The position numbers and the translations under genes were made by a program. 64,000 bases of DNA from Thinopyrum elongatum. Lineage: Eukaryota > Streptophyta > Magnoliopsida > Poales > Poaceae. Below the pieces are notes generated by a model. The model saw nothing but the letters and a program-made list of their open reading frames with translations, was not told the origin of the DNA and did no database searches. The stretch covers positions 539,074,795 through 539,138,794 of the forward strand of contig CM022297.1 in assembly GCA_011799875.1 (NCBI GenBank), given 5' to 3'. Of this stretch, positions 1 through 11,916 are shown piece after piece. Numbering within the stretch: the first letter of the stretch is position 1; every line of letters begins with the position of its first letter.

Positions 1-1500
1 CAGTTAAGAAACAAGGTATCAATCCAGTAGGAGGCATAAGTAAGTCCCCAATATATGCACCTGCAGAGACTAACAAACACTTGCATACAATGCGAAAAAG
101 GGGTTGTCAATCCCTTCACGGTCACTTGCAAGAGTGAGATCTAATAGAGATAGATGTAAAAGATAAATAAACACAAAAAGTAAATATAAATAAATTGCAG
201 CAAGGTATTTTTGGTTTTTTTGGTTTTATAGATCTGAAAATATATGATGGAAAATAGACCCGGGGGCCATAGGTTTCACTAGAGGCTTCTCTCTCGAAGA
301 AAGCATACGGTGGGTAAACAAATTACTGTTGAGCAATTGATAGAAAAGCGCATAATTATGACGACATCCAAGGCAATGATCATGAATATAGGCATCATGT
401 CCGTGATAAGTAGACCGAAACGATTCTGCATCTACTACTATTACTCCAGACATCGACCGACTCCTGCCTGCATCTAGAGTATTAAGTTGATAAGAACAGA
501 GTAATGCCTTAAGCAAGATGACATGATGTAGAGGGATAAACTCAAGCAATATGATATAAACCCCATCTTTTTATCCTTAATGGCAACAATACAAATATGT
601 GCCTCGCTACCCATACTGTCACTGGGTGAGAACACCGCAAGATTGAACCCATCACAAAGCACCTCTCCCATTGCAAGAAAAACCAATCTAGTTGGCCAAA
701 CCAAATTGATAGATCGGAGAGAAATACAAAGCTATTTTAATCGTGCATAAAAGAGTTCACAGAAGACTCAAATAATATTCATAGATAATCTGATCATAAA
801 TCCACAATTCATCGGATCTCAACAAACGCACCGCAAAAGAAGATTACATCGAATAGATCTCCAAGAACATCGAGGAGAACATTGTATTGAAGATCAAAGA
901 GAGAGAAGAAGCCATCTAGCTACTAGCTATGGACCCGTAGGTCTGTGGTAAACTACTCACACATCATCGAAAGGGCAGCAAGGTTGGTGTAAAGGCCCTC
1001 CGTGATCGAATCCCCCTCCAGCGGAGTGCCGAAAAGGCCCCAAGATGGGATCTCACGAGAACAGAAGCTTGCGGTAGCGGAAAAGTATTTTTGGTGTGCC
1101 CTCTGGTATAGGGGGATATTTGAGAATTTATAGTGCTGGAGTTAGGGTTAGGAGAGCCACGGGGGGGCCCACAAGCCCCCTGGCCACGCCCCCCTGGGGC
1201 GCGCCCCCAGGGCTTGTGGTCCGCTCGTGGGTCTTCTGGCCTCCTCCCCAAGTCTCGTGGGTTTCTTCTGGTCCGAGAAAAATCATCGTAAAGTTTTATT
1301 CTGTTTGGACTCCGTTTGGTATTGATTTTCTATAAAAGTCAAAACAAGGAAAAAAATAGCAACTGGCACTGGGCACTAGGTTAATAGGTTAGTCCCAAAA
1401 AATGATATAAAACAGCATATAAATGTATATAAAACATCCAAGATAGATAATATAATAGCATGGAATAATAAAAAATTATAGATATGTTGGAGGCGTATCA
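1..1500 (-). mobile_element. Gypsy 'A' LTR (Athila/Sabrina-Fatima type), array copy 1, left end cut by the window
   Basis: On the minus strand the LTR starts TGATACGCCTCCAAC at 1,500. It is preceded by a polypurine tract (AAGCTTGAGGATGCT, reading from 1,515), so this is the 3' LTR of a minus-strand gypsy element. It is the same sequence as 23,855-25,433, with about seven substitutions visible. The open frames inside (for example 226-549 and 964-1,251) are unconserved and lie in an LTR, so they are not called as genes. Confidence 0.8.
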
Positions 1501-1978
1501 AGCATCCTCAAGCTTAATTCCTGCTCGTCCTCTAGTAGGTAAATGATAAAAACAGAATTTTTGATGTGAAATGCTACCTAACATATTTATCAATGCAATT
1601 TTCTTTACTGTGGCATGAATGTTCAGATCCATAAGATTCAAAACAAAAGTTTAATATTGGCATAAAAACAATAATACTTCAAGCATACTAATAAAGCAAT
1701 CATGTCTTCTCAAAATATCATGGCTAAAGAAAGTTATCTCTACAAAATCATATAGGTTGGCCATGCTCTATCTTCATCACACAAAGTATTTTATCATGCA
1801 CAACCCCGATGACAATCCAAGCAATTGTTTCATACTTTTAATGTTCTCAAGCTTTTTCAACTTTCACGCAATACATGAGCGTGAGCCATGGATATAGCAC
1901 TATAGGTGGAATAGAGTATGGTGGAGGTTGTGACGAGAAGGCAAAAAGGAGAAAGCCTCACATCAACTAGGCAAATTA
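1501..1978 (-). mobile_element. Gypsy 'A' 3' internal stub, array copy 1
   Basis: This is non-coding sequence between the polypurine tract of gypsy A and the insertion point of the copia LTR. The interrupted target reads AATTA at 1,974-1,978, the candidate left target-site duplication of the copia element. The matching right half is not in the array unit, so the copia element is incomplete. The 68-aa open frame at 1,918-2,124 crosses the junction and is not a gene. Confidence 0.65.
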
Positions 1979-3747
1979 TGTTGGGAAATGTTGCATGGAA
2001 AACAAAAAAAATTCTACGCACACGCAAGATCTATCCATGGAGATGCATAGCAACGAGGGGGAGAGTGTGTCTACATACCCTTGTAGACCGTAAGCGGAAG
2101 CGTTTAACAACGCGGTTGATGTAGTCGAACTTCTTCGCGCTCCAACCAATCAAGTACCGAACGTACGGCACCTCCGCATTCTGCACACGTTTAGCTCGGT
2201 GACGTCCTCCGCCTTCTTGATCCAGCAAGACGGAGAGGTAGTAGATGAGTTCCGGTAGCATGACGGCATGGTGACGGTGATGGTGAAGTGATCTCCGCAG
2301 GGCTTCGCCTAAGCACTACGAAAATATGACCGGGGGGTGTAAACGGTGGAGGGGGTTGCCACACACGGCTAGGCAATTGTCTGTTGTGTGCTAGGCGCCC
2401 CCTCCCACATATATATAGGTGGGAGGGAGGGAGGAGCAGCCAAAGGGGGCACCCAAGTAGGAGGAATCCTACTTGGGATCTCTCCCAAGCCGCGCCCCCC
2501 TGCCTTGTATAGGTGCCGGGAAAAGGCAGGGGAGGGTTGCGCCCCCCCCCCCCCTTTCCTTTCTCACTTGAGGAGGGAAAGGAAGGAGGGGCCACCCCCC
2601 CCTTTCCTTTCCCTAGGGCCTGCTGTCCAAAGAATGGGCGCACCAGGGGCTGGTCTGTCCCCCCTTTGGCCCATTAGGCCCATACACTTACCGGGGGTGT
2701 CCGGAACCCCTTCCGGTGACCCGATGACTACCCGGTGCACTCCGAAACTCTTCCGGTGTCCGAATATCATCGTCCTATATATCAATCTTTACCTCTAGAC
2801 CATTTCGAGACTCCTCGTCATGTCCGTGATCTCATCCGGGACTTCGAACAACATTCGATCATCAAATCATATAACTCATATAACACTATATCGTCAACGA
2901 ACGTTAAGCGTGCGGACCCTACGGGTTCGAGAACTATGTAGACATGACCGAGACACCTCTCCGGCCAATAACCAATAGTGGAACCTAGATGCCCATATTG
3001 TCTCCTACATATTCTACGAAGATCTTTATTGATCGAACCTTATGACAACATACATAATTCCCTTTGTCCATCGGTATGTTACTTGCCCGAGATTCGATCG
3101 TCGGTATCCTCATACCTAATTCAATCTCCTTACCGGCAAGTCTCTTTACTCGTTCCGTAATACATCATCCTGCAACTAACTCATTAGTCACTTTGCTTGC
3201 AAGGCTTCTTATGATGTGTATTACCAAGAGGGCCCAGAGATATCTCTCCGATACTCGAGTGACAAATCCTAATCTCGATCTATGCTAACTCAACAAACAC
3301 CTTTGGAGATACATGTAGAGCATATTTATGATCACCTAGTTACGTTGTGACGTTTGATAGCACACAAGGTATTCCTTCGGTATCCGGGAGTTGAATAATC
3401 TCATAGTTGAAGGAATATGTATTCGACATGAAGGAAACAATAGTAATAAACTGAATGATCAATATGCTAAGCTAACAGATGGGTCTTGTCCATCACATCA
3501 TTCTCCTAATGATGTGATCCCGTTATCAAATGACAACTCATGTCTATGGTTAGGAAACCTTAACCATCTTTGATCAACGAGCTAGTCTAGTAGAGGCTCA
3601 CTAGGGACACGGTATTTGTTTATGTATCCACACATGTATTTAAGTTTTCGGTCAATACAATTCTAGCATGAATAATAAACCTTTATCATGATTAAGGAAA
3701 TATAATAATAACCATTTTATTATTGCCTCTAGGGCATATTTCCATCA
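1979..3747 (-). mobile_element. Copia 3' LTR (Angela/BARE-1-type), array copy 1
   Basis: On the plus strand it starts TGTTGGGAAATG at 1,979 and ends GGGCATATTTCCATCA at 3,747, so on the minus strand it runs TGATGGAAATATGCCC to CA. A purine-rich CAAGTGGGAGAC immediately precedes the minus-strand start, which marks it as a 3' LTR. The length of 1,769 bp suits the Angela/WIS/BARE-1 group. The family call rests on remembered LTR ends and polypurine tract. Short open frames inside (2,191-2,643 and others) are GC-rich LTR sequence. Confidence 0.75.
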
Positions 3748-3824
3748 GTCTCCCACTTGCACTAGTGTCAATAATCTAGTTCACATCGCCATGTGATTAA
3801 TACCCATAGTTCACATCGCCATGT
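3748..3824 (-). mobile_element. Copia internal remnant next to the 3' LTR, copy 1
   Basis: It begins with the minus-strand polypurine tract and holds two direct repeats of TTCACATCGCCATGT, 30 bp apart. Copies 2 and 3 retain only one of them. The remnant ends where the CACTA element begins. Confidence 0.6.
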
Positions 3825-4149
3825 CACTAGTGTAGAATTGGGCTTTAGTCCCGGTTCGTGAGGCCCTTTAGTGCCGGTTCTGGAACCGGCACTAAAGGGT
3901 GGGGACTAAAGGTCCCCCCTAGTCCCGGTTCAACACGAACCGGCACTAAAGGGCCACCATGTGGCACGAGCACGCGCTGGGGGGCTGGCACCAACCGGGA
4001 CTAAAAGGTTTAGTGGTTTTGGTTTTAATATTTATTTTTCCTTTAATTTTGTGTTTTCCCATTAATCTGTTTCATTGCTGGTATTTGACGATACTACATA
4101 TGTACATGTTATGCATATATATAAATAGAATTTCCGTAGAACCGATCAA

Positions 4150-4260
4150 CTACAAACACAAACACACACACACAAACACACACACACACACACACATATA
4201 TAATAATATATATATATTATTATATAATATATAGATGATAATATATATAATTATTTTATA
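4150..4260. repeat. (CA)n/(TA)n microsatellite in CACTA, copy 1
   Basis: CA-rich dinucleotides are followed by TA-rich dinucleotides just 3' of the CACTA gene. Copies 2 and 3 have the same block at about 16,045-16,145 and 28,052-28,143, with different lengths. Confidence 0.8.
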
Positions 4261-4368
4261 TATATCATCGAATGTCTCGCACGATATTCCAACATACACA
4301 TGTATATATACAATTGTTATATACAATTTCTCCTACAATTTGCAGATCATTACATGGAGGCATTAGGT

Positions 4369-7300
4369 CTAGCTAGGTATGGGGTAATAGTATTCTCCGT
4401 GGGATCTATGACCTGGTCGAGCAAAAATCCCGCTATTTCCTCAGAATGTTCGTATGCGATCTCTGGGAGGAGTTGATCCCGCATCTCCTTCATCTTTAAA
4501 GAAGAGATCAAAATATGCATGTATTATAGTTGGTGTATATATATTAGATAATGATGTAAAAATTGTGAATAGTGTTTCGGCAAACGTACCCATTGCTCTC
4601 AATCAGTTTCTGCTCTTTTCGGACGTCATCATGCGAATGTTCTCGCAAACGTAGTATGCACATAAATCAGTCCCTGGCGGCCTCAGGGCCTTTACGAGGA
4701 TAGAATTCAATCGGATAATAATTAATCAAGCATGATAATGGATTGAAGCTAGAATTAAAGAGTGGTAGCTAGCTGGTACTAGCTACTTAATTAATTACCT
4801 TGGGTCGACACCTTTCAGCTTTTTTCCATGGGCCATCAAACCTGTTTGATGAACTTTTCCCAAGCCCTGCCCGCCGGCAAAGAAAATTAATAAGGAGTTA
4901 TTAATAGTTGATATCAAGAAATGATTGAACTAAAGAGGCCGACATATAGTTTGATAAGATTGAAAATTACCTGTCGACCATCCCCTTCACGATTGAGTAT
5001 TCAGTAGTTCTTTTATAAGTGAGTCCAGTACTTGAACTTTTGCCTTGTCAACTTCAATGATTAACAAGATCCAGTGAAACTGCATGCGCAGACGTTTGTA
5101 TAATTAAGCGGGCATTCATAACTCATCAACTACACATGCTTATATATTAACATCTAGTAAGCAAAAACAGAATTTGTAGTACAAGACAGTGTCACTCACC
5201 CGAAGTTGTAAGGAAGTAGTATTTGGACAGGTATTTAGGCGCACCAAAGAACTATAGCAAAATTTTTCTGGTCTTTTCGTTCCTATGTACGCGTCCATGT
5301 CTCTTGATTAATGGTATTTGGGTCAATGAACCAATGCCATAGCATCCTGCTTTTTTCATTCATACATCTTCATTCTGCATAATACCACAGAAAAGAATAT
5401 AGTGAGGATAATTACAGGTAATGACGAGCACTACAGCTAGCTGTAGAATTAAATTAATTACAGAAAGAAAAACCACTTATAGACAATAGCAACTGACGAT
5501 AGATTTGTCGAGTGCGTCTTGATTGAATAATCAAACATTCTTGAAACTCAACCCAAGGATCTTTCCATGGTAGTAATGCTCTCAGTGACTTTCACCATGA
5601 GGGACTTTTATCGGTAGTCTTTACTTCTCTCAGTGTACCATTCATGCAATTCATACATTCCGTTGATAGACTCTTGACCTCCCTCAGGCTTGACCAGAGT
5701 TGGCGCGGGCATATTTCCGTTTTAGTTGCTCCTCGGTAAAAGTTTCATGGGCTCGATGCTAGGAGTTGTTCTACAGTGACACTGGGCCTCTTCAGCCTGC
5801 TTATGATCGTCGGTTATTACCAGCTGATCGGCACCGGTACTCACATGGGTTGACAATGAGCGGGGGGATCGATTGCACCGCTGTTCTCCCAATTGGGAAC
5901 AGTTTTCCCGTTTTTTTTGGCAGCTGCTTTGCTCGAGCTTGAGCTCGACTCCTTCTTTTGTTGTGTTTGATATGAATTGCTGATTTGGTGCTCATAGTCT
6001 AAGGCCCTAGGCTTGGCAGATGGTGCTTGGCCATATGAATAAAGGTGGTCAACGACATGCCCAGGTACTTTCTCCTTAGCGGCGGTGGCGGTTTCGGTCC
6101 AAAATGGGCCCTCAGTTGGGCTTGCACTTCGGCTCGTTTCCTCCTCAGTCAGGTCGTAAGGCAACCTTGGAAGAGGCTTGAGGCTTGGACCAAATGGTTA
6201 TCTCTTGCCTCGTTGTACCGCTAGCTGCCGTAGCTACGACGCCTCTCTTCCGCCTTTGCTTAGGCGGCGGAGCCGCTGAGGCGGCGGAGACGGCTCTGAC
6301 TCGGTGCCTGACTTGGAGGAGGAGGACTGAGCTAACGCGGTGCCGGGCTTGAGGAGAAGGAGTGGGCTGACGTGGTGCCGGACTTGGAGGAGGGGAGTGG
6401 GCCTGACGCGTTGGCGGACTTGGAGGAGCAGGACTTCGCTGAGGCGGGTGGCTGACTGGAGGAGCGGGAGTCCGCTGACGCGGTGGCGGACTTGGAGGAG
6501 GAGCTGGATGACAGGTGTCGGTGGCCTTGGAAAGATGATGCAATCCTTTCTCCATAGAATGATACGATGTATGGCCTCTCCCAGTGTGCGCTCGTCGTCA
6601 CCTCCAGGAATGTCAAGCTCTAGCCCCGAATATTGTGCCACCACTTCATCACCACGACACAAGCATAGCCAGCTGGAATCGGATTGCAATGGAAGGTTGT
6701 TCAGGGGGATTTGTAAAGCAATGCCGTCCGCCACCTTCATGGATATGTTCTTCATTTTAAAGTGTAGCTCACAATTAGTGTTATCCATGATGTCATCCAC
6801 AGGGTATCTATCCAGTAGTGCCTCATCGCCCGGGGCGGAACCCACGCTGCTTCTCGGCATGGATGGGACAGTGCTATCCAATGCTGGATCCGCAGCTGCT
6901 GCCGTGCTGAGACCCCTTTCCTGGATAAGTGAGTCGAGCTGCTGCTGCTGCGCTGGAAAGCGAGTTCCAAATCCGCGTGCTTTGATTCAACAATGGGAAG
7001 GTGGTCTGCTTCCTGTTCCTCTGCTCCTCCTCCAACTTCCTTCTTCTCCTCCTGCATCTACTTTCTCGCACGGCTTCTGTAGTCGGCGGTCCAGTCCGCA
7101 AACCCCTCAAACCACGAAACAACGCCTTTGCCTCGTGTTTTCCCGGGTGTTCAGGGGGCTTCAGGGCGCGCGTAAGCTCGTCGTTTCTCTCTGTTGGGCG
7201 TGAACACCCCCGTCGAGGCCTTTCTATTGCAACAATTAAATCGAGGTCGGCTCCTTGAAGACTTGCCCGCTCCAAAACCTCGCCTGTCTTTGGGTCCAAC

Positions 7301-8294
7301 GTCCCCACATGCGCATAGAACCAAGTCCTGGCACTGGGGGGCCAGCTCAATGTAACTGGAATGACCCTGCATCCACCATCTGTTGCTCAGCGAGATCCCA
7401 CTAGGTCGGGCCACATCGTAGCCACTGGCCCCAGCTTATGGTGCCATTCTTTTTTGCGGCATTGAGCTGTTTATTCTCGACCGTCTGAGCTACTTCCGAT
7501 TCGTTGAATTTCACGAAAGCGTCCCAGTGAGTATCTTGCCTTCTCCAATGTTCCCTTGAATTTGGAGTCTTCTTTCCTCTTCGATGTACTTGTTCCATAT
7601 ACTTTTCTGTTGGTTGTTGAATGCTATCGCCCATCTTCCTAAGAGCAGCGTTCTTGACTTTCGCACATCTGCATCTGTGAAATGATCTGGTAGGGTGAAA
7701 TGTGACATGAGAGATTCCAAAGCCGATCTTTTGCTCTTTGGTCGACAAAAGTAAAGATCTGGACGTTCCTTTGCGGGATTTTTCTATTCTTGAATGGAGA
7801 TCGGGATTTGGTCTTTCACAAGAACTCCGCACTGACGAATGAACTTGCTCGCATTCCTTAGGCTCACGCGATTCGCCATTAGGTTTGATGTCATCGATGT
7901 TGTTACTTTACGCCATCCTTCAACTTTTTGGCCGGGCCTCGCACTGTCCTGCTGCCTGTAGAAGAATTGCTCGATCCGGAGGGCTGAAAAAGGAAGATCG
8001 ATTCGTTAAATATATATATATATATATATATATTATATACAAAATCAATTAAAACATGTGATGATCACCAGATGCCTGCTTCTATAAATATACCTTGCCG
8101 GTATTTGTTATTTGAAGATCATCATAGTTCTGGACTTCATCTATTCGTTCGTCTTCATCGAATATCATATCACCCTCCCCGTAGTATTGTTCAGATTTGT
8201 GAGCCGTCATCTTCTTCATCTCATCTGGCCGGCTCGGGGAGCGTATGATCTCGAACATGGCCTCTTCTCCTTCTCTGCCGGTATTGTCCGCCAT
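4369..8294 (-). pseudogene. CACTA ORF (Transposase_24 / Ulp1-protease) pseudogene, array copy 1, low-quality copy
   Basis: This is the same minus-strand gene as at 16,252-20,245. The start codon MADNTGREGEEAM is at 8,294 and the end ..YYYPIPS-stop at 4,369. Recognisable pieces in order are the acidic N-terminal exon (8,294-8,095), the SHFTLPDHFTDADV segment near 7,700, the Pro-rich middle (6,240-6,560) and the C48 protease exons (4,480-5,120). Many extra frameshifts appear only in this copy and are attributed to sequence error. Stops shared with the other copies (for example the one replacing Trp near 7,790) are real. Confidence 0.75.
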
Positions 8295-8509
8295 AGCTTA
8301 TTTAACTTTAGCGTATTAACTAGATCTATCGAGAACATATGAAGCCTAAACATTAGCTCACTTCTAACATCTAGCGAAGCATCCGCCCACTTTCACAATC
8401 ATAGGAACGCAAAAACTGAATAACAACAAGCCTCGAGAATACTAGAAGAAATACTACGAATCTCAAAGACATCGTCTCGAATACTCGACAAAATAACACC
8501 ACACACCCA

Positions 8510-11500
8510 ACCCAAAACCTGCAATACAACAACAACAAGAAAAACCAAACAACATATTGCACTACGTGAATATCAAGCCACCCACCAGCCAATCAAACGG
8601 AGTCAGTGGAAAGCAACAAATCTGAGTACAAATAAGTTAAAAGTTTGCCTTAGAATGCCTGCAACGTACACGATCGAAAGCACGGCCTCCTGCCTGGGTG
8701 CCTCCTAACTCTCCTGGTCGTCGCGGCCTCGTAGTAGTCAGTAGGCCCCCCGGGGCATGACAGCGTCGAATACATCGCGTCAACCGGAGCCGTCTGGCTC
8801 TGGAGCTATTGCCTCTATCATCAAAGTAAGCAATCGGCCCATCCGCCCGGGGCAAACAACACAAAAGGCGTAGCCACCACGACCGCGCCCCACCGCCTAT
8901 ACGTTCCACAAGTAACTACCCCAACGCACCCCCCCCCATCAGCAAGCAATCCCACAAGAATCCAGCCAACCGATACCACCGACTACAAACAACCTGCAAG
9001 ACTACCACCCGAGACATGACATAGAATATGCAGTATGCCTCAGTATCAAAGGAAGGGTTGTTCTGTGGACTGAACTGGCAGATGCCAGAAGAGAAGGGAA
9101 AAGTCTAGCCTATCGAAGACTAGCAGCTTCAAGCGTCTTGCAGCATTTATAATAGTACAAAATAACATAATATAATAGTGGTAAGTTATTTAGTAACAAC
9201 ACTCAGAGATCCTTCCTGACTCCCTGCGAGAAATTAATCCCTGAGCCATCATTTCCATTTCATGCCTCAGCACCAGCTACGTTGTATCGATCAGGATACA
9301 ACCCAAGGTCCGTTACCGTGGACACGGTATTCGAATAGATCAATCTTCCTGCAGGGGTGCACAAACTCCAACACCGGGCACCCAGCATACAACATGACCG
9401 GCCTGGCCGATCAACACACCGCAGTCCTACCTAGGCTCAACAGAGGGCCAGCATGCCGGTCTACATCCTAAGCGCGCAGACCACGACCGATGGAATCCCA
9501 AAACAGCAAGGGGGAAACCCAAGGAATCACCCTCGATGGATTCCCACTCGATGTAACCGTCAAGGTGGATTTGGAGGAATTACCTCAACGGTCCACACTT
9601 GAGGGGTTGCACGACAGAGTCGTTTCAGGAGTGGTGAAGGAGGAATCACCCGCAGACACCGATAACTACAATACAAATTTAACATCATAAGTGCTATACG
9701 AGGTATCACCTCCGGACTCGATAGTAACCCTAGAATGTCGTACAACTAAGGGGGTGTGATGTGATGTGTCGGGCTCTGGACATCGATCACGTTGATCAGT
9801 CATTGATCAAAAGCAGGGGCAACTGGGACAAGGTGAGGGTCATTGGTGGATCACTAACCAACCTATACTAAGTAGTTTAGGATGAGCAGGTAAGGTAACA
9901 ATGGCGGGTTACAAATCAGGCTATGCATCAGAATAGGATCATACAAAAGCAGTAGCAGTTCTAATGCAAGCACAAGAGAGAAGAGGGAAGGAATCGGAAT
10001 GATCAAAAGGGGGTTTGTGCCTAGTTGCTCTGCAGACGAAAGGAATCTTCGGAAGCGTAGCCGTAGTGAACACCGAAGCATCAACGGTCTCGGGTCTACG
10101 GAGAGGAAGGAGGGGGAAGAAACAATAAATAACAGGCATACAAAGCAACAGAGAAAGCATGACATGACCGTAAGCTTTGCAAGCGTGACCTAACGCAGGG
10201 CTACACAATTGCAGACGAAGTGGGAAAATATCCGGGAATATTTTCGGGCTCCGGACATTATGGACTAACGATCCGGAGGGGGAAGGTTCCATGTTTGCAA
10301 TGTTAGAGACAAGTGACAGGTATTGTGGATGGCATATTCGGATAAGTCATATTTTTGATCGATTTTCATATGTAAATTATTTCAATCTGAGTTATAGATT
10401 AATTTATATGATTTTTCAATGTTTAATAATATTATGGAATTACAAGATATTAATAATTAAAAACGCTAAACAGAAAGGGCTGGGTGCACCCGGTGCAGTG
10501 CACCCAACAGTGCACCAAGGGGCTGACAGTGGGGTCGGGTTGACCAGGTCAACAACCCCAGCCAGCACGGCTGACTGGTCAAACCTGACATGTGGGGGCC
10601 ACATGCCAGTGACTATACTTAAACAAGTGTTTAACTAATTTGATTTAATTAGCAGTGGAACCGCATGTAATGGACTCACATTTTAAATTAATGGAAATTA
10701 GTAGTGGGGGTCCCACTGGCCAGTGAGTGTTAGTGGGGAGGGGGGTAGCACCTAACCTAATTACCTAACGGCTATGGCCACTGGCAGTGAGCCAGCCGGC
10801 ATTTTAAACACGCACGTACCGGCGACGAGGCCATACGCGCGGCAATGGTCGGAAAAACTGCCCGGCGACCATTTGTCCCGGCTTGGCGCTACGACACCAG
10901 CGCGTCGCCACGCATGCAATGGGACGAGCAGCAGGAGGGGGGTGCCGAAGGGGGCCGGTGTAGCACGACAGGCGGCACCGGAGCACGGGTTAGCGGCAGG
11001 CGGGCGGGGCGTGGCGGAGCAGTGGGGCGCGGCGAGGGGGCAAGGCAGGTGCGGTTCGCGCACGGCTGCACTGCTGGGGGGGCGCACAAGGCGGCCAGGA
11101 GCGAGCGAAGGGCAAGCGCGGCACGAGCGGACTACAGGGGACTGCTGGTGATGGCGGAGCTCGACCTAATTGAGGCTATGGGGCACAAGCAGGAACCCGG
11201 GGATGTCGGGGAGGGAGAGGAGCTCACCGTGAGGCCATGAGAGGGCTCGAGGATGCTGGGGCTCGCGGAGAGGAGCGAGACAAGGAGATCCCGGCGAGGG
11301 AACGGCATGGGAGGCGTTGCTGGTGCTCCCGGTGCGATCTCGCGGCGTAGAGGAAGAAGGGGAACCTGGCGAAGCAGCTGGACAAGGAGGCGCGGGGTGG
11401 CTGCACGATCGGCGGTGACAGGGCGACGCCAGCGCTCGGACGAGGGGGGAGGGGGAGGAGCGAGAGGAGAGGCGAGAGGGGGGGAGAGTGGGGCGCCTAG

Positions 11501-11916
11501 GTTTCGGGTCGGGGGGGGGGGAGGGGGAGAGCGTCCTTATCGCCTGCGCAGGTGCAGCGACGTGGGCGGTGAGGTGGTGCCGGCGGGGGCCGTCGGGCAC
11601 GCTCGGTCGGCCTCTTGTAGCGGGAGGTGGAAGCCGACCAGGGGTAGTGGGCTGGGCCAGCTGGGCCGGGCACTGTGCACTGAGGCCCAGTGCACAGTGG
11701 CTTGTGCCCCTTTTTATTATATTAGTATTTTCTTCGTTTTAATTTTATTATTTTCTTTTTTTTTTTTAACTTCAACATTCATTAGTTTTATAAAAAATAT
11801 AAAACTAGCACCTTCATTAGTGTTATAAGTTAGGCTATCGCCGCAAAAAGTTTGGTATAAATAAATAGTTTGCATTTTCTATAATTTTATTAGCCATTAA
11901 ATTACTGTTTTGGCCT
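8510..11916 (-). mobile_element. Gypsy 'B' long LTR, 5'-truncated, array copy 2 (low quality)
   Basis: It matches 20,488-23,854 throughout (anchors GAGTCAGTGG at about 8,600 and CAGTGCACCCAACAGTGCAC at 10,496-10,515). It is interrupted at 11,917 by the gypsy-A LTR. The first part (8,510 to about 9,050) is heavily scrambled. All open frames in it, including the GC-rich ones at 10,761-11,828, lie inside LTR sequence, differ between copies, and are not called as genes. Confidence 0.65.

Larger units (their letters stand above)
3825..8510 (-). mobile_element. CACTA transposon (Caspar-like), truncated, array copy 1
   Basis: It starts CACTAGTGTAGAATTGG at 3,825. It is followed by inverted and direct copies of TTTAGTCCCGGTT and GGCACTAAAGGG to about 4,000, the subterminal repeats typical of Triticeae CACTA elements. 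The preceding TGT would be one half of a 3-bp target duplication. Past about 4,050 the sequence is low quality. The right end is cut at the array junction, near 8,510 inside a badly scrambled stretch. No opposite terminal inverted repeat is present. Confidence 0.75.

Noticed and set aside
1130..1160. Telomere-like GTTAGGGTTAGG
   Set aside because: Only two units, inside an LTR leader and present in every LTR A copy; not a telomeric or interstitial telomere array.
6340..7203. 287-aa plus-strand open frame
   Set aside because: It lies antisense to the CACTA gene's Pro-rich and Gln-rich region in the low-quality block. The clean copies do not keep the frame (two shorter frames at 18,024-18,841).
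10761..11828. Cluster of GC-rich overlapping frames on both strands
   Set aside because: This is LTR B sequence; the frames change between copies 2 and 3. High GC with few stops explains them.
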